Below, in pieces: positions 1 to 10,808 of a stretch of DNA of 64,000 nt (position 1 is its first letter; each line of letters opens with the position of its first letter). The DNA comes from Hyphomicrobiales bacterium (GTDB lineage: Bacteria; Pseudomonadota; Alphaproteobacteria; Rhizobiales; Beijerinckiaceae): assembly GCA_900473415.1 (NCBI GenBank), contig UCLR01000009.1, positions 1-64,000 of the forward strand, given 5' to 3'. A model generated the notes under the pieces. It saw only the letters and a program-made list of their open reading frames with translations. It did no database searches and was not told the origin of the DNA. Position numbers and translations under genes: made by a program.

Positions 1-853
1 AGACCACCGCCTCCATCGCCTGCGCGCGGGCCAGACGCGCTGCCGCCGCGGCGCGCTCCTGTTCCTGCAGCACGGCGACCTGCTCGGTGCTCTGTCGCAG
101 CACGGCGACGGCACGCGCCATGGCGCCGATCTCGTCTTTGCGCGCGGCGTGGGGCACCTCGATGCGCGTGTCGCCCGTCGTCAGCTTCTCCATCACCTTG
201 CCGAGATCGACGATCGGGTTGGTGATCGAGCGTTGGGCGAAGACCAGAGCAACGCCGATCGAGACGAGCAGGGTCGTCAGCAGCACGATCGGTAGCAGCC
301 ACTCAATCTGTTGAGTAAAGGCCGTCGCTTCCTCCGCGACGAGCGTGCTGGCCTTCTCGTTGTGCTGACTGAACGAGATCAGGAGGTCGTTCAGCGCCTT
401 GCGGTTGGCCCGGTTCAGGTCGTTGTTGCCCTGCGCATTGGCGGCCTCCGGCGAAACCTCGCGCCCGAGACGGGCGGTCTCGGTGCGGAAGGTGATGAAT
501 TCGTCGACGGCCTTGGCGATCCGGCCGACCGTCTCGCGCTCCTCGGCCGGCGCGATACGGCTGAGATCGGCGACGAATTTACGCAGCAGCGGGAACCGTT
601 CCTCGACGCCCTTGGCGAAGGGCTCGACCTCCTTGGCGTTCTTCGACATGTAGATGCCGCGGGCATCCATCACCACGCCGGTCACCAGGCCGTTGATGCG
701 CTGGGTCAGCAACGCGACATCGTCCTGAATGCCGGAACGCGCGTTGAGATGGTTCGCCTTGCTCAAGCCGTAGATGCTGATGGCTGCCGAAAGGATGGCT
801 CCCACGGCGACGATGGCAAGCATGGCGAGAATCTTCACGCGAATGGACTTCAT
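1..853 (-). CDS. Methyl-accepting chemotaxis protein, N-terminal part (cut by window edge)
   Basis: The reading frame starts at the ATG at 853 and stays open to the left edge, giving 284 residues of a longer protein. It begins MKSIRVKILAMLAIVAVGA, a first membrane segment at about residues 8-27. A long helical, presumably periplasmic stretch follows, then a second membrane segment near 184-205 (WLLPIVLLTTLLVSIGVAL). A HAMP domain at about 206-258 comes next (SITNPIVDLGKVMEKLTTGD ... KDEIGAMARAVAVLR). This is the usual order of a transmembrane chemoreceptor whose periplasmic helical bundle senses a ligand and whose HAMP relays the signal to a cytoplasmic methyl-accepting domain. That signalling domain would lie outside the window, so the identification rests on the sensor-HAMP half. 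A histidine kinase with the same front end is a less likely alternative. It is divergent from hslV. Confidence 0.85.
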   Translation of the reverse strand, partial: MKSIRVKILAMLAIVAVGAILSAAISIYGLSKANHLNARSGIQDDVALLTQRINGLVTGVVMDARGIYMSKNAKEVEPFAKGVEERFPLLRKFVADLSRIAPAEERETVGRIAKAVDEFITFRTETARLGREVSPEAANAQGNNDLNRANRKALNDLLISFSQHNEKASTLVAEEATAFTQQIEWLLPIVLLTTLLVSIGVALVFAQRSITNPIVDLGKVMEKLTTGDTRIEVPHAARKDEIGAMARAVAVLRQSTEQVAVLQEQERAAAAARLARAQAMEAVV

Positions 854-1181
854 GACAACTTTCCCGAGGGCTCTCCGGAGTGGGAAGGCGGTGGCAGCGT
901 GGGAGAGTCCCGGAGCAGCAATAAAGAAGTGCTTAAAATGCGAGCAATTGAGCCGATTTGTCGCGGAAAGTCGTCCTGCTATGCTCTGGCGGCAGGCGCG
1001 CTGTGGCGGTTCCTCTCGCGGCACGCGCTGCGCCTGTAGGTAAAGTGACCCGGCCGCTTGAGGGCCGGCTGCCCTCTCCGATCGCATGACCCCGCCGCGC
1101 TGCGGCCTCACCCCTTGATCCCGCGCGCCGGTCTGAACATCTTGGCGTCTTCCGCAGTCCCGTTCCGGTTCCCTGATCGCC
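854..1181. other. Divergent intergenic region between chemoreceptor and hslV
   Basis: This gap of 328 bases separates two divergent genes and must hold both promoters. The part nearest the chemoreceptor is less GC-rich (around 915-955). I could not find a convincing sigma-70 or heat-shock promoter pair, and no open frame here looks like a protein. Confidence 0.5.
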
Positions 1182-1751
<570 letters not shown>

Positions 1752-1802
1752 CCGAAGTCCGGCTTCGACGGCAGATCAACGAACGCTCATAAGGTATTGC
1801 CA

Positions 1803-3113
1803 GTGACCAGTTTTTCTCCACGCGAGATTGTCTCGGAGCTCGACCGCTTCATCGTCGGGCAGAGAGACGCCAAGCGCGCGGTCGCCATCGCCCTGCGCAA
1901 TCGCTGGCGCCGGCAGCAGCTCGAAGGGCCGCTGCGCGAGGAGGTCTCGCCGAAGAACATCCTGATGATCGGGCCGACCGGCTGCGGCAAGACCGAGATC
2001 GCCCGGCGCCTCGCCAAGCTCGCCAACGCGCCGTTCCTCAAGGTGGAGGCGACCAAGTTCACTGAGGTCGGCTATGTCGGCCGTGATGTCGAGTCGATCG
2101 TGCGTGACCTCGTCGAGATCGCGATCGCCCTTGTCCGCGAGAGCCGACGGAAGGATGTTGAGGCGAAGGCGCACCTCGCGGCTGAGGAGCGTGTGCTCGA
2201 CGCTCTCGTCGGCGCCAATTCCAGCCAGACGACGCGCGATTCCTTCCGGCGCAAGCTGCGCGCCAACGAACTCGACGATAAGGAGATCGAGGTCGAGGTG
2301 GCCGCCGGCGCCGGTGCGGCGACGCCGATGTTCGAGCTGCCCGGCATGCCCGGCGCCTCGATTGGCGCGATCAATCTCGGCGACATGTTCGGCAAGGCCT
2401 TCGGCCAGAAGGGCAAGCCGAAGCGCATGCTGGTGAAGGACGCCTACCAGCCCCTTCTGGCTGAGGAGAGCGACAAGCTGATCGACCAGGATGCCATTGT
2501 GCAGACTGCGCTCCGCGAGGTCGAGAACAACGGCATCGTCTTCCTCGACGAGATCGACAAGATCTGCGCCCGCGAGGGCAAGGGCGGCGCCGACGTCTCG
2601 CGCGAAGGCGTGCAGCGCGACCTGCTGCCGCTGATCGAGGGCACAACCGTCGCCACCAAGCACGGCGCGGTGAAGAGCGACCACATCCTCTTCATCGCGT
2701 CGGGCGCCTTCCATGTCTCGCGTCCGTCGGATCTGCTGCCCGAACTGCAGGGCCGCCTGCCGATCCGCGTCGAGCTCAGCCCGCTCGACATCGAGGACTT
2801 CAAGCGCATCCTGACCGAGACGGAAGCGAGCCTGATCAAGCAATCCGTGGCACTGATGGCGACCGAGGAAGTCAGCATCGCATTTACCCCCGATGCGATC
2901 GACGCCATCGCGCGCATCGCCGTCGAGGTGAATTCCACGGTCGAGAACATCGGCGCCCGCCGGCTCCAGACCGTAATCGAGCGCATCCTCGACGAGATCT
3001 CTTTCACGGCGCCGGACCGCTCGGGCGAGACGGTGACGATCGATGCCGCTTACGTCGAGGCCCGCATCGGTGACCTCGCGAAGAACGCGGATCTGAGCCG
3101 GTTTATCCTCTGA
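1803..3113 (+). CDS. hslU: ATP-dependent protease ATPase subunit HslU (ClpY)
   Basis: HslU is the AAA+ unfoldase that feeds substrates into HslV. The protein is about 436 residues. It shows [14 protein letters not shown] at the N-terminus, a Walker A motif GPTGCGKT at residues 57-64, a Walker B region ([10 protein letters not shown]), and the family's inserted I-domain between them. The C-terminus ends in DLSRFIL, the tail that docks into HslV and activates it. Two start codons are close together, TTG 1797 and GTG 1803. The AAGG at 1791-1794 sits 8 bases before the GTG but only 2 before the TTG, so GTG is preferred. The stop codon overlaps the next start (TGATG at 3111-3115). Confidence 0.96.
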   Translation: MTSFSPREIVSELDRFIVGQRDAKRAVAIALRNRWRRQQLEGPLREEVSPKNILMIGPTGCGKTEIARRLAKLANAPFLKVEATKFTEVGYVGRDVESIVRDLVEIAIALVRESRRKDVEAKAHLAAEERVLDALVGANSSQTTRDSFRRKLRANELDDKEIEVEVAAGAGAATPMFELPGMPGASIGAINLGDMFGKAFGQKGKPKRMLVKDAYQPLLAEESDKLIDQDAIVQTALREVENNGIVFLDEIDKICAREGKGGADVSREGVQRDLLPLIEGTTVATKHGAVKSDHILFIASGAFHVSRPSDLLPELQGRLPIRVELSPLDIEDFKRILTETEASLIKQSVALMATEEVSIAFTPDAIDAIARIAVEVNSTVENIGARRLQTVIERILDEISFTAPDRSGETVTIDAAYVEARIGDLAKNADLSRFIL

Positions 3114-4687
3114 TGTCGCAGCCGGCCGCAGCAGCGCCGGAAACCTCCCGCCTCGCCCGCGATTCGGCTGTCGTCGGTGCGGCGACCGTCGCCTCGCGGC
3201 TGCTCGGCTTCGCGCGGGATGTGCTGATCGCGCGCCTGCTCGGCGGCGGACCGGTCGCGGATGCCTTCCTCGCCGCGCTGCGCCTGCCCAATCTCGTCCG
3301 GCGCGTGCTCGGCGAGGGTGGGCTCAACGCGCCTTTCGTGCCGCTCTACCTCGCGATCAAGGGCGAGCGGGGTGCGGCCGAGGCCCGGCGCTTCGCCGGC
3401 GAGGCGACCGGCCAACTCGGCCTCCTGCTGTTGATCCTGGTGGCGCTGGGCGAACTCTTCGCGCCCTGGCTCGTGCTGGGCCTGGCCGGCGGCTTCGCCG
3501 ACGAGCCGGCGACGCTGGCCTTCGCGGCGCGCTTCACCCGGCTGATGCTGCCTTTCCTGCTGCTGACGACACTGGCCGCGTTGCTGGCCGCGCTGCTCAA
3601 CGCCGAGAAGCGCTTCGCGGTCGCCGCGCTGGCGCCGGCGCTGATGAATGCGATCCTGCTGGGTGTCCTGCTGGCTCTTTATCTGGCCGGGACAGCGCCA
3701 GAGGATGCCGCGCGATGGCTCGCGCTTTCGGTCAGCGTGACCGGCTTCGCCCATCTCGCGATGATCCTGTGGGCGCTCGGCGGCATCGGCCTGCCACGCC
3801 TGAGCCTGCGCTGGTCGCCGGAGATGACGCGGCTGCTGCGCACCGGCGGCGCGACCCTGCTTGCGGCCTCCGCCGCCCAGCTCGTCCTGCTGGTGGCGAC
3901 GCAGATCGCCTCCGTCGAGACCGGTGCCGTCGCGGCGCTCTACTATGCCGATCGCGTCTTCCAGCTCCCGCTCGGCTTCGTTGGCGTGGCGATGGGTACG
4001 GTCGTGCTCTCCGACATGGCGCTTTCCGCCGATCGCGACGGCCCCGACGCCATGCTCGGCCGCGCGCTGGCGCTGGGCCTGGCGCTGGCGCTGCCGGCCG
4101 CGACGGCCCTCGTGGCGCTGGCCGAGCCGATCGTCTCGGTATTGTTCGAGCATGGCCGCTTCGATGCAGCGGATCGGGCGCGCACGGCGGCCGCGCTCGC
4201 GGCTTTCGGGATAGGTCTGCCCTTCGCGGTTGCCGCCAAGGTCTTCGGCCAGGTCTATTTCGCCAGGCGGAACCCGCGCCTGCCGCTGCTCTCGGGCGGG
4301 CTGGCGGTGCTGGTCACGGTGCTGGCCGGTCTCGTCTCGATCGGTGGTGGCGGTCCTGCCGCACAGGGCGCGGCGCTTGCCGCCACGCTCGCCTTCGTCG
4401 CCCAGGCCATCCTGTTGGGCGTCGCCCTGCTCCGCGACGGGACGTGGCGCCCGACTTCCGGCAATCTGCGGGCCGTCGCCGCCGCATTCGGCGCGAGCCT
4501 CGTCATGCTCGCCCTGCTGTTGTGGCTGCACGGGCTGCTCGCCAGCCCGCTCGCGCCGGATCGACCGCTCCTCCAGCGGGTCGGAGCGTTGGGCCTGCTC
4601 TGCCTTGCCGGGTTTGCCGCCTATGCCGCCGCGGGCTGGGTTATGGGCGCCTTCGGCGCTCTCCCCTTGCGCAAGCGGCGGGGTTGA
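3113..4687 (+). CDS. murJ: Lipid II flippase MurJ (MviN)
   Basis: MurJ is the inner-membrane protein that flips the peptidoglycan precursor lipid II to the periplasmic side. The 524-residue product is a polytopic membrane protein of the MOP superfamily. It has the signature N-terminus: [20 protein letters not shown], then [22 protein letters not shown] and [20 protein letters not shown]. Length and hydrophobic pattern fit the usual 13-14 membrane segments. The start ATG overlaps the hslU stop by one base, suggesting translational coupling. trpS follows 46 bases downstream. The hslVU-murJ adjacency is tighter than I would expect by chance, but I do not infer a functional link. Confidence 0.93.
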   Translation: MSQPAAAAPETSRLARDSAVVGAATVASRLLGFARDVLIARLLGGGPVADAFLAALRLPNLVRRVLGEGGLNAPFVPLYLAIKGERGAAEARRFAGEATGQLGLLLLILVALGELFAPWLVLGLAGGFADEPATLAFAARFTRLMLPFLLLTTLAALLAALLNAEKRFAVAALAPALMNAILLGVLLALYLAGTAPEDAARWLALSVSVTGFAHLAMILWALGGIGLPRLSLRWSPEMTRLLRTGGATLLAASAAQLVLLVATQIASVETGAVAALYYADRVFQLPLGFVGVAMGTVVLSDMALSADRDGPDAMLGRALALGLALALPAATALVALAEPIVSVLFEHGRFDAADRARTAAALAAFGIGLPFAVAAKVFGQVYFARRNPRLPLLSGGLAVLVTVLAGLVSIGGGGPAAQGAALAATLAFVAQAILLGVALLRDGTWRPTSGNLRAVAAAFGASLVMLALLLWLHGLLASPLAPDRPLLQRVGALGLLCLAGFAAYAAAGWVMGAFGALPLRKRRG

Positions 4688-4733
4688 GCCAGAAGCGCCG
4701 CTTCTTCCCTCCATCGTGACGACGGAGTGCCCC

Positions 4734-5780
4734 ATGTCGGGTTTTCATCAGCGCGTATTCTCAGGCATGCAGCCGACCTCGACGCTGCATCTCGGCAATT
4801 ATCTCGGCGCGCTGACCAACTGGGTGGCGATGCAGCAGACGCATGAATGCGTGTTTTGCGTCGTCGACCTGCACGCGATCACGATGTGGCAGGACCCGGC
4901 TGACCTGAAGCGCGCGATCCGCGAGGTCACGGCCGCCTATATCGCCGCTGGCGTTGATCCGAAGAAGAGCATCATCTTCAACCAGAGTCAGGTCTCCGGC
5001 CACGCCGAGCTCGCCTGGATCTGCAACTGCGTCGCCCGCCTCGGCTGGATGAACCGCATGACCCAGTTCAAGGAGAAGGCCGGCAAGGACCGCGAGAACG
5101 CCTCGCTCGGGCTCTATGCCTATCCGAGCCTGATGGCGGCCGACATCCTGCTCTACAAGGCGACGCATGTGCCGGTCGGCGAGGATCAGAAGCAGCATCT
5201 CGAGCTGACCCGCGACATCGCCCAGAAGTTCAACAACGACTTCGCGCCGCAGATCGCCGAGCTCGGCGTCGGCACCGGCGAGCTCGGCTTCTTCCCGCTG
5301 CCCGAGCCGATGATCCAGGGTCCGGCGCCGCGCGTGATGAGCCTGCGCGACGGCACCAAGAAGATGTCGAAGTCGGACCCGTCCGATTATTCGCGCATCA
5401 ACCTGACCGACGACGCCGAGACCATCGCCCAGAAAATCCGCAAGGCGAAGACCGATCCCGACGCGCTCCCCTCCGAGGAGAAGGGGCTGGAGGGTCGTCC
5501 GGAGGCGGAGAACCTCGTCGGCATCTATGCCGGCCTGTCCGGCACGCCGAAGGACGCGGTGCTCAAGCAGTTCGGTGGCGGCCAGTTCTCGGGCTTCAAG
5601 GCCGCTCTCGTCGACCTCGCGGTCGAGAAGCTCAGCCCCATCGCCGGCGAGATGCGCCGCCTGCTGGCCGAGCCGAAGCATATCGACGGCATTCTCGGCG
5701 AGGGCGCGGCCCGCGCGCAGGCCATCGCGGCGCCGGTCCTGAACGACGTCAAGGATATCGTCGGCTTCGTGCGCGGATAA
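4734..5780 (+). CDS. trpS: Tryptophan--tRNA ligase
   Basis: Class I aminoacyl-tRNA synthetase that charges tRNA-Trp with tryptophan using ATP. The 348-residue protein starts [20 protein letters not shown]. It carries the HIGH-type motif as HLGN (residues 19-22) and the KMSKS loop with its first lysine at residue 210, within [12 protein letters not shown]. The segment [30 protein letters not shown] is characteristic of bacterial TrpRS. The frame is open further upstream into murJ, but ATG 4734 matches the family start. Length is normal. Confidence 0.96.
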   Translation: MSGFHQRVFSGMQPTSTLHLGNYLGALTNWVAMQQTHECVFCVVDLHAITMWQDPADLKRAIREVTAAYIAAGVDPKKSIIFNQSQVSGHAELAWICNCVARLGWMNRMTQFKEKAGKDRENASLGLYAYPSLMAADILLYKATHVPVGEDQKQHLELTRDIAQKFNNDFAPQIAELGVGTGELGFFPLPEPMIQGPAPRVMSLRDGTKKMSKSDPSDYSRINLTDDAETIAQKIRKAKTDPDALPSEEKGLEGRPEAENLVGIYAGLSGTPKDAVLKQFGGGQFSGFKAALVDLAVEKLSPIAGEMRRLLAEPKHIDGILGEGAARAQAIAAPVLNDVKDIVGFVRG

Positions 5781-5788
5781 GCGACTGG

Positions 5789-5813
5789 CCGGAAAGCGGA
5801 ATCCACTTTCCGG
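5789..5813. repeat. Short palindrome downstream of trpS
   Basis: CCGGAAAG (5789-5796) pairs perfectly with CTTTCCGG (5806-5813) across a 9-base loop. The core AAAGCGGAATCCAC resembles the centre of a larger palindrome at 52015-52064, suggesting both belong to one dispersed alphaproteobacterial repeat family. No T-run follows, so it is not a standard terminator. Confidence 0.6.
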
Positions 5814-5923
5814 AGCGAGCTGGTGCGACAATCGGGAAGCTTGTGACCGGCGCGGCGGGCTTGCGCCGGCACTCTGGCGCGGGCAACCATGCCGCCTCCC
5901 GAAGCGGTCGCACGGCGGGTTCC

Positions 5924-6418
5924 ATGGTCAAGAAACGGCGCTCCTACGAGACGGGCCATCGCCCGAAATTCCTGGCTGTCGTCGATGACAGCGAGGAATG
6001 CGCCAAGGCGATTCGTTTCGCGGCGCGCCGCTGCGCCCGCGTCGGTGCGGCGATGGTGCTGCTCGGCGTTGCGCAGCCGCCCGAGCATGAGAACTGGCTC
6101 GGCGTTGGCGAGGTGATGCAGGCGGAAGCGGAGGCCGAGGCCGAGAAGCGCCTCGATGCCGCGGCTGCGGTCGTACGCTCGCTCGCTGGCATCGAGCCCG
6201 AGAAGGTGGTGCGCGTCGGAACCAAGGCCGACGAGCTCGTCAAGCTGATCGAGGAGGACGAGGACATCTCGCTCCTGGTGCTGGCCGCCGGCACCGGGCG
6301 CGAGGGCCCGGGCCCTCTGGTGAGCGCGCTCGCCGGCAAGTCCTCGGCGAGCTTCCCGATTCCCGTGGCGATCGTGCCGGGGCATCTGGAAGACGAAGAG
6401 ATCGACGCCCTGGCCTGA
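5924..6418 (+). CDS. Universal stress protein (UspA family)
   Basis: A 164-residue cytoplasmic protein of the UspA fold. It has the strand-1 motif KFLAVVDDSEECAKAIRFAA, a central helical stretch rich in Ala and Glu, and ELVKLIEEDEDISLLVLAAG. The latter corresponds to the region just before the nucleotide-binding loop. A G-2x-G-9x-G(S/T) ATP loop is only partly recognisable (GTGREGPGPLVSALAGKSS), so ATP binding is uncertain. The frame opens earlier at GTG 5843, but ATG 5924 begins a normal family N-terminus and is preferred. Such proteins help cells survive stress; the specific role here is unknown. Confidence 0.85.
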   Translation: MVKKRRSYETGHRPKFLAVVDDSEECAKAIRFAARRCARVGAAMVLLGVAQPPEHENWLGVGEVMQAEAEAEAEKRLDAAAAVVRSLAGIEPEKVVRVGTKADELVKLIEEDEDISLLVLAAGTGREGPGPLVSALAGKSSASFPIPVAIVPGHLEDEEIDALA

Positions 6419-6508
6419 CGCGCTGCTTCCGGCTGGAATGATTCCATCCGCCGGCCTATATCGAAGGCAGGAACGGCGACCTTGAACCGCCGGAATCCGG
6501 AGGTTGTC

Positions 6509-7072
6509 ATGTTCATCCAGACCGAAGCCACGCCCAATCCGGCGACATTGAAATTCCTGCCCGGCCGCATCGTCATGGGCTCGGGCACGCTCGACCTGCG
6601 CGACGCGGATGAGGCCGGGCGCTCGCCGCTGGCGCAGCGCCTGTTCGGCGTGTCCGGCGTCTCGGGCGTCTTCCTCGGCTCGGATTTCATCACCGTCACC
6701 AAGTCGGACGGCGAATGGCCGCATCTGAAGCCGGCGATCCTGGGCGCGATCATGGAGCATTTCATGTCCGGCGCGCCGGTGCTGGCGGAAGGCTCGGACA
6801 TCGACGGCCTCGACGAGGAGGGCGAGTTCTTCGCGCCTGAGGACGCCCAGACCGTTGAGACGATCAAGGACCTGCTCGAGACGCGCATCCGCCCGGCGGT
6901 CGCCGGCGATGGCGGCGACATCACCTTCCGCGGCTATCGCGACGGCACGGTGTACCTCGTCATGAAGGGCGCCTGCTCGGGCTGCCCATCCTCGACCGCC
7001 ACGCTGAAGCACGGCATCCAGAATCTGCTGCGCCATTTCCTGCCGGATGTGCGCGAGGTCGAAGCCGTTTGA
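6509..7072 (+). CDS. NifU-like Fe-S cluster carrier (Nfu family)
   Basis: The protein (187 residues) has two domains. The N-terminal Nfu domain (MFIQTEATPNPATLKFLPG ... at residues 1-90) is typical of the mitochondrial and alphaproteobacterial Nfu type. The C-terminal NifU domain (about 110-185) has the cluster-binding Cys156-x-x-Cys159 in GACSGCPSSTATLKHGI. It is expected to receive or transfer 4Fe-4S clusters to apoproteins in the cytoplasm. The start ATG 6509 is set by a strong ribosome site, CCGGAGG at 6497-6503. The earlier TTG at 6482 is rejected. Among clients nearby, MiaB (9438) is a radical-SAM Fe-S enzyme, though a direct link is inference. Confidence 0.92.
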   Translation: MFIQTEATPNPATLKFLPGRIVMGSGTLDLRDADEAGRSPLAQRLFGVSGVSGVFLGSDFITVTKSDGEWPHLKPAILGAIMEHFMSGAPVLAEGSDIDGLDEEGEFFAPEDAQTVETIKDLLETRIRPAVAGDGGDITFRGYRDGTVYLVMKGACSGCPSSTATLKHGIQNLLRHFLPDVREVEAV

Positions 7073-7094
7073 GCGAAGATCGGGCCAGGCCCTG

Positions 7095-7778
7095 ATGCGC
7101 ATCCTCGCGATCGACACCGCGCTCGGGGCCTGTTCGGCCTGCGTCTTTGAGGCGGGCGCCGCCGCGCCGCTGGCGCAGGAAACGCTTGTCATGGACCGCG
7201 GCCATGCCGAAGCGCTGATGCCGCTGATCGAGCGGGTGATGCAGAAGGCCGATGGCGGCTTCGCCGCGCTCGGCCGCGTCGCGGTCACGGTCGGTCCGGG
7301 CAGCTACACCGGCCTGCGCGTCGGCGTCAGCGCTGCCCGCGCCATCGCCTTCGCGGCTGGCATCCCGGCCGTGGGCGTCACCACGGTCGCGGCCTGCGCG
7401 GCGCCCCTGATCGGGCGCGAGCATGGCCGCGTCATCGCCGCCGCCCTTGATGCCAGGCACGGCCAGGTCTGGTTCCAGGCGCTGACGGCGGAAGGCAAGC
7501 CGCTGGTTTCGCTCCGTCAGGTCAGCTATCGCGATGCGGCCCGCGCCATCGGCGCCGGCCCCGTCAGCCTCGTCGGCTCGGCGGCGCTCTCCGTCGCCAA
7601 CGAGGCCTGGGCCATTGGCCTTGATGCGCTGGTGGTGGACGATGCCAAGGCCCCGAACATCGCCTGGGTGGCGCGGCTCGGCCTCATCGCCGATCCGGAA
7701 AGCGCGCCGCCGCGCCCGCTCTACCTGAAGGCGCCCGAGACGACGCCGCAGGACAAAGCCCGCCTGCCGCGCCGGTGA
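7095..7778 (+). CDS. tsaB: tRNA threonylcarbamoyladenosine biosynthesis protein TsaB
   Basis: TsaB is the ASKHA-fold scaffold partner of TsaD/TsaE that places the t6A modification at position 37 of ANN-decoding tRNAs. The 227-residue protein starts MRILAIDTALGACSACVFE. It has the family block VTVGPGSYTGLRVGVSAARA around residues 72-91, which identifies TsaB well. The ATG 7095 is preferred over an upstream GTG-type start at 7047 that overlaps nfu. Its stop overlaps the next gene's GTG (GTGA at 7775-7778), so tsaB and rimI are translationally coupled. Confidence 0.94.
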   Translation: MRILAIDTALGACSACVFEAGAAAPLAQETLVMDRGHAEALMPLIERVMQKADGGFAALGRVAVTVGPGSYTGLRVGVSAARAIAFAAGIPAVGVTTVAACAAPLIGREHGRVIAAALDARHGQVWFQALTAEGKPLVSLRQVSYRDAARAIGAGPVSLVGSAALSVANEAWAIGLDALVVDDAKAPNIAWVARLGLIADPESAPPRPLYLKAPETTPQDKARLPRR

Positions 7779-8329
7779 ACGCGTCCGCAAGATTCATGTT
7801 GACGTTACGTCAGTTTATGCCAACAGGCGGCATGGCCTGGCTGCGCAAACTCCTCCGACCGGCTTCGGCGCCTGCCCGCACGATGCGGCTCGATTCCGGC
7901 CATGCGCGGCAGGTCGCGATCCTGCATCACCAGGGCGGCTTCGCCCGTGGCTGGGAGCCGGCCGAATGCGCCGCGCTGATCGCCGATGCCGCAGTGGTGA
8001 CGGACGGCGTCTTCTCCGGCCGGGGCGGCGAGCCGGTCGGTTTCGTCATGTCGCGCAAGGCGGCCGACGAGGCCGAGATCCTGAGCATCGTGGTCGCGCC
8101 CAGCCATCGTAGCGACGGCCTCGGCGCGGTGCTGCTGGCGGCCCACCTCGCCAGGCTCGCCGAGGAAGGCGTCGCCCACGTCTTCCTCGAGGTCGAGGAG
8201 GGCAACGAGTCGGCCGAACGCCTCTACCGGCATTTCGACTTCCGCGAGGTTGGCCGCCGCAAGGGCTACTATCCCAAGGCGGACGGCAGCCGGGCGACCG
8301 CGATCGCCATGCGGCTCGATCTCGCGTGA
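7775..8329 (+). CDS. rimI: GNAT N-acetyltransferase, RimI-like
   Basis: GNAT-fold acetyltransferase, probably the ribosomal protein S18 N-terminal alanine acetyltransferase RimI, from its position directly after tsaB. The acetyl-CoA site is seen as SIVVAPSHRSDGLGAVLLAAHL (pattern V-x-P-x-x-R-x-x-G-x-G/A). The C-terminal EEGNESAERLYRHFDFREVGRRKGYY is the RimI-type tail. At 184 residues from the GTG at 7775 it is some 25-30 residues longer than usual RimI. The true start may be a later ATG such as 7796 or 7832, which would give a normal length. The substrate is inferred. Confidence 0.85.
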   Translation: MNASARFMLTLRQFMPTGGMAWLRKLLRPASAPARTMRLDSGHARQVAILHHQGGFARGWEPAECAALIADAAVVTDGVFSGRGGEPVGFVMSRKAADEAEILSIVVAPSHRSDGLGAVLLAAHLARLAEEGVAHVFLEVEEGNESAERLYRHFDFREVGRRKGYYPKADGSRATAIAMRLDLA

Positions 8330-8387
8330 CATCGGGCGGCCGCCGGGCCATTGAAGCATTCGTGCTCAACCCTTTGAATCGCCCGGA

Positions 8388-9188
8388 ATGAAGAGTCTTC
8401 CCCCCGGCGCCATGGTCCGTCTGGCCGCGCTCGGGCTCGGCACGCTTGCGCTCGTGCCGCTGCAGCTGGTGGCGATGCGCCTGACGCCGGGCCGCGCCAG
8501 CGCCCTCCCGATTCGTTTCCACAGGCTGGTCTGCCGCTGCCTCGGGATCCGCAGCCGCGTCCGGGGCAATCCGCCGCCGCCCGGCGTCGGCGCGCTCATC
8601 GTCGCGAACCATGTTTCCTGGCTCGATATCTGCGTGATCGGGTCCGAACAGCCCCTGTGCTTCGTCGCCAAGAGCGAAGTCGCCGGCTGGCCGGTGGTCG
8701 GCTTCCTCGCCAGCCTCCAGCGTACCCTCTACATCGACCGCCAGCGGCGCGGCGCAACCGCTGGCGTCGCCGCGACGATGGGCGAGCGCCTCGCCGCGGG
8801 GCAGGATGTCGTTCTCTTCGCCGAGGGCACGACCGGAGATGGCACGCGCCTGCTGCCCTTCCGCTCCTCGCTGCTGGGCGCGGCCCATCAGGCCATGGGC
8901 GATGCGACGGCGGAGGTCACGGTCTATCCGCTGGCGATCACCTACACAGGCTGGCAGGGCCTGCCGGGCGGGCGCGTCGAGCGCGGCGAGCTCGCCTGGT
9001 ATGGCGACACCGAGCTCTGGCCCCATCTCAAGCAGATCCTCGAGCGCGGCGCGGCCGATGTCGAGCTGGTCTGGGGCGAACCGATCGTGATGGGAAAGGC
9101 CACCTCCCGCAAGGAGGCGACACGGCTCGCCGAAAATGCGGTGCGGCAGGCCCGGCAGCAGGCCGTGACCGGGCGGGCGGTCCAATAA
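8388..9188 (+). CDS. Lysophospholipid acyltransferase (PlsC/OlsA-like)
   Basis: Membrane-associated acyltransferase of 266 residues. It has the catalytic HxxxxD motif as NHVSWLD (around residues 68-74) and the substrate-binding FAEGTTGDG block around residue 144. An N-terminal hydrophobic segment lies at about 8-27. It transfers a fatty acyl group to a lyso-lipid. The family includes 1-acylglycerol-3-phosphate acyltransferase (PlsC) and lyso-ornithine lipid acyltransferase (OlsA), and I cannot tell which this is. It lies between rimI and miaB; a Fur-family regulator often found at this place in Rhizobium relatives is absent. Confidence 0.88.
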   Translation: MKSLPPGAMVRLAALGLGTLALVPLQLVAMRLTPGRASALPIRFHRLVCRCLGIRSRVRGNPPPPGVGALIVANHVSWLDICVIGSEQPLCFVAKSEVAGWPVVGFLASLQRTLYIDRQRRGATAGVAATMGERLAAGQDVVLFAEGTTGDGTRLLPFRSSLLGAAHQAMGDATAEVTVYPLAITYTGWQGLPGGRVERGELAWYGDTELWPHLKQILERGAADVELVWGEPIVMGKATSRKEATRLAENAVRQARQQAVTGRAVQ

Positions 9189-9212
9189 TCAGGATCGCGC
9201 GGAAAACGCACC

Positions 9213-9306
9213 GTCATTCCGGACAAGCCGCGAAGCGGCGCCGATCCGGAATCCATCGTAGCGCTCCAACGCTCGATGATGGATCCCGGGTCAAGCCCGG
9301 GATGAC
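9213..9306. repeat. Dispersed palindromic element, copy A
   Basis: This copy is bounded by GTCATTCCGG (9213-9222) and CCGGGATGAC (9297-9306), with an inner pair around GGAATCCATC and GATGGATCCC. It lies in the gap between plsC and miaB. Short flanks on either side (GGAAAACGCAC and GCAGTGTTTCC) are also near-complementary. The same ends recur at 17311 and 42770. Confidence 0.8.
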
Positions 9307-9437
9307 GCAGTGTTTCCTCGATAAGCTGGAAACGGCTTGGTCCGCGCCTTGCTTTCCCCTGTCCGCAAGCGGCGCGCACGTTCCCAAGGCGCCCGATCCG
9401 CAGTATGGAAGGGCATTGGAGTTCCCGACCCGAGACG

Positions 9438-10808
9438 ATGAAGAAAGTCCACATCAAGTCCTTCGGCTGCCAGATGAACGTTTACGACGGGCAGCGCATG
9501 GCCGACATCCTGAGCGAGCAGGGCTATGAGGAGACGGCGACGCCGGAAGGCGCGGACCTGATCCTGCTCAACACCTGCCATATCCGCGACCGGGCCGTGC
9601 AGAAGGTCTATACCGAGCTCGGCAAGCTGCGCGACATCAAGAAGGCACAAGGGGCTGAGGGCCAGGAGACGAAGATCGTCGTCGCCGGCTGCGTCGCCCA
9701 GGCCGAGGGTAGCGAGATTCAGCGTCGGCAGCCCGCCGTCGACCTCGTGGTCGGCCCGCAGGCCTATCACCGCCTGCCGGAACTGCTGACCGAGGCGGCC
9801 ACGAGGCGCGTCGTCGATACGGATCTGCCGATCGAGGACAAGTTCGGCTTCCTGCCCGCGCCGAAGCCGCAGGTCATCCGTGCGCGCGGCGTCTCGGCCT
9901 TCGTCACGGTGCAGGAAGGCTGCGACAAGTTCTGCGCCTTCTGCGTCGTGCCCTACACGCGCGGCGCCGAGTTCTCCCGGCCCGTGGCGCAGGTCATGGC
10001 CGAGGTCGAGCGGCTGGCCGAGGCCGGCGTACGCGACGTCACACTGATCGGCCAGAACGTCAACGCCTATCACGGCGAGGGGCCGGACGGCGCGGTCTGG
10101 GGTCTCGCCCGGCTGATGCATCGCGTCGCCGAGGTGCCGGGCATCGCCCGCATCCGCTACACCACCAGCCACCCCCGCGACATGGACGGTGAGCTGATCG
10201 CCGCCCATCGCGATCTGCCGCAGGTCATGCCCTTCCTGCATCTCCCGGTGCAGGCGGGCTCCGATCGCATCCTCGCGGCGATGAACCGCAAGCACACGGG
10301 CGACGAATATCGCCGCCTCGTCGAGCGCATCCGCGAGGCCCGGCCCGACATCGCGCTTTCCTCGGATTTCATCGTCGGCTTCCCCGGCGAGACCGACGCC
10401 GATTTCGAGGACACGATCCGCCTCGTCGACGAGATCGGCTTCGCCTCGAGCTATTCCTTCAAGTACTCGCCGCGGCCGGGCACCCCGGCGGCCGATCTCG
10501 ACGCGCAGATCCCGCGCGAGGTGATGGATGAGCGGCTTTACCGGCTGCAGGAGCGCATCGAGCATCATCGGCAGGCCTTCAACGCGGCGATGGTCGGGCG
10601 CACGGTCGAGGTGCTGCTGGAACGCGCCGGTCGTTATCCGGGGCAGCTTGCCGGCAAGTCGCCCTATCTGCAGGCTGTGCAGATCGAGAGCACGGCGAAT
10701 CAGATCGGCGATATCGTGCGGGTGGTGATCGAGAAGACTTCGACCAACTCGCTCTTTGGCCGGCTGGCGGAGCCGGCCACGGACGGCGGAAAGGACATGG
10801 CCGCTTGA
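9438..10808 (+). CDS. miaB: tRNA-2-methylthio-N6-dimethylallyladenosine synthase MiaB
   Basis: Radical-SAM methylthiotransferase that adds a methylthio group to i6A37 in tRNAs reading UNN codons. The 456-residue protein has three parts. The N-terminal UPF0004 domain starts [19 protein letters not shown] and contains the three cysteines for the auxiliary cluster (FGCQMN, LNTCHIR, VAGCVAQ). The radical-SAM core carries CDKFCAFC (CxxxCxxC). The C-terminal TRAM domain is at about 385-450. The ATG at 9438 gives the canonical start; an upstream ATG at 9405 is rejected. An Nfu carrier that might supply its clusters is encoded 2.4 kb upstream. Confidence 0.97.
   Translation: MKKVHIKSFGCQMNVYDGQRMADILSEQGYEETATPEGADLILLNTCHIRDRAVQKVYTELGKLRDIKKAQGAEGQETKIVVAGCVAQAEGSEIQRRQPAVDLVVGPQAYHRLPELLTEAATRRVVDTDLPIEDKFGFLPAPKPQVIRARGVSAFVTVQEGCDKFCAFCVVPYTRGAEFSRPVAQVMAEVERLAEAGVRDVTLIGQNVNAYHGEGPDGAVWGLARLMHRVAEVPGIARIRYTTSHPRDMDGELIAAHRDLPQVMPFLHLPVQAGSDRILAAMNRKHTGDEYRRLVERIREARPDIALSSDFIVGFPGETDADFEDTIRLVDEIGFASSYSFKYSPRPGTPAADLDAQIPREVMDERLYRLQERIEHHRQAFNAAMVGRTVEVLLERAGRYPGQLAGKSPYLQAVQIESTANQIGDIVRVVIEKTSTNSLFGRLAEPATDGGKDMAA

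Noticed and set aside
311..1039. Long open frames on the plus strand opposite the chemoreceptor gene
   Set aside because: They are shadows of a high-GC gene; the minus-strand frame has clear membrane segments and a HAMP domain.
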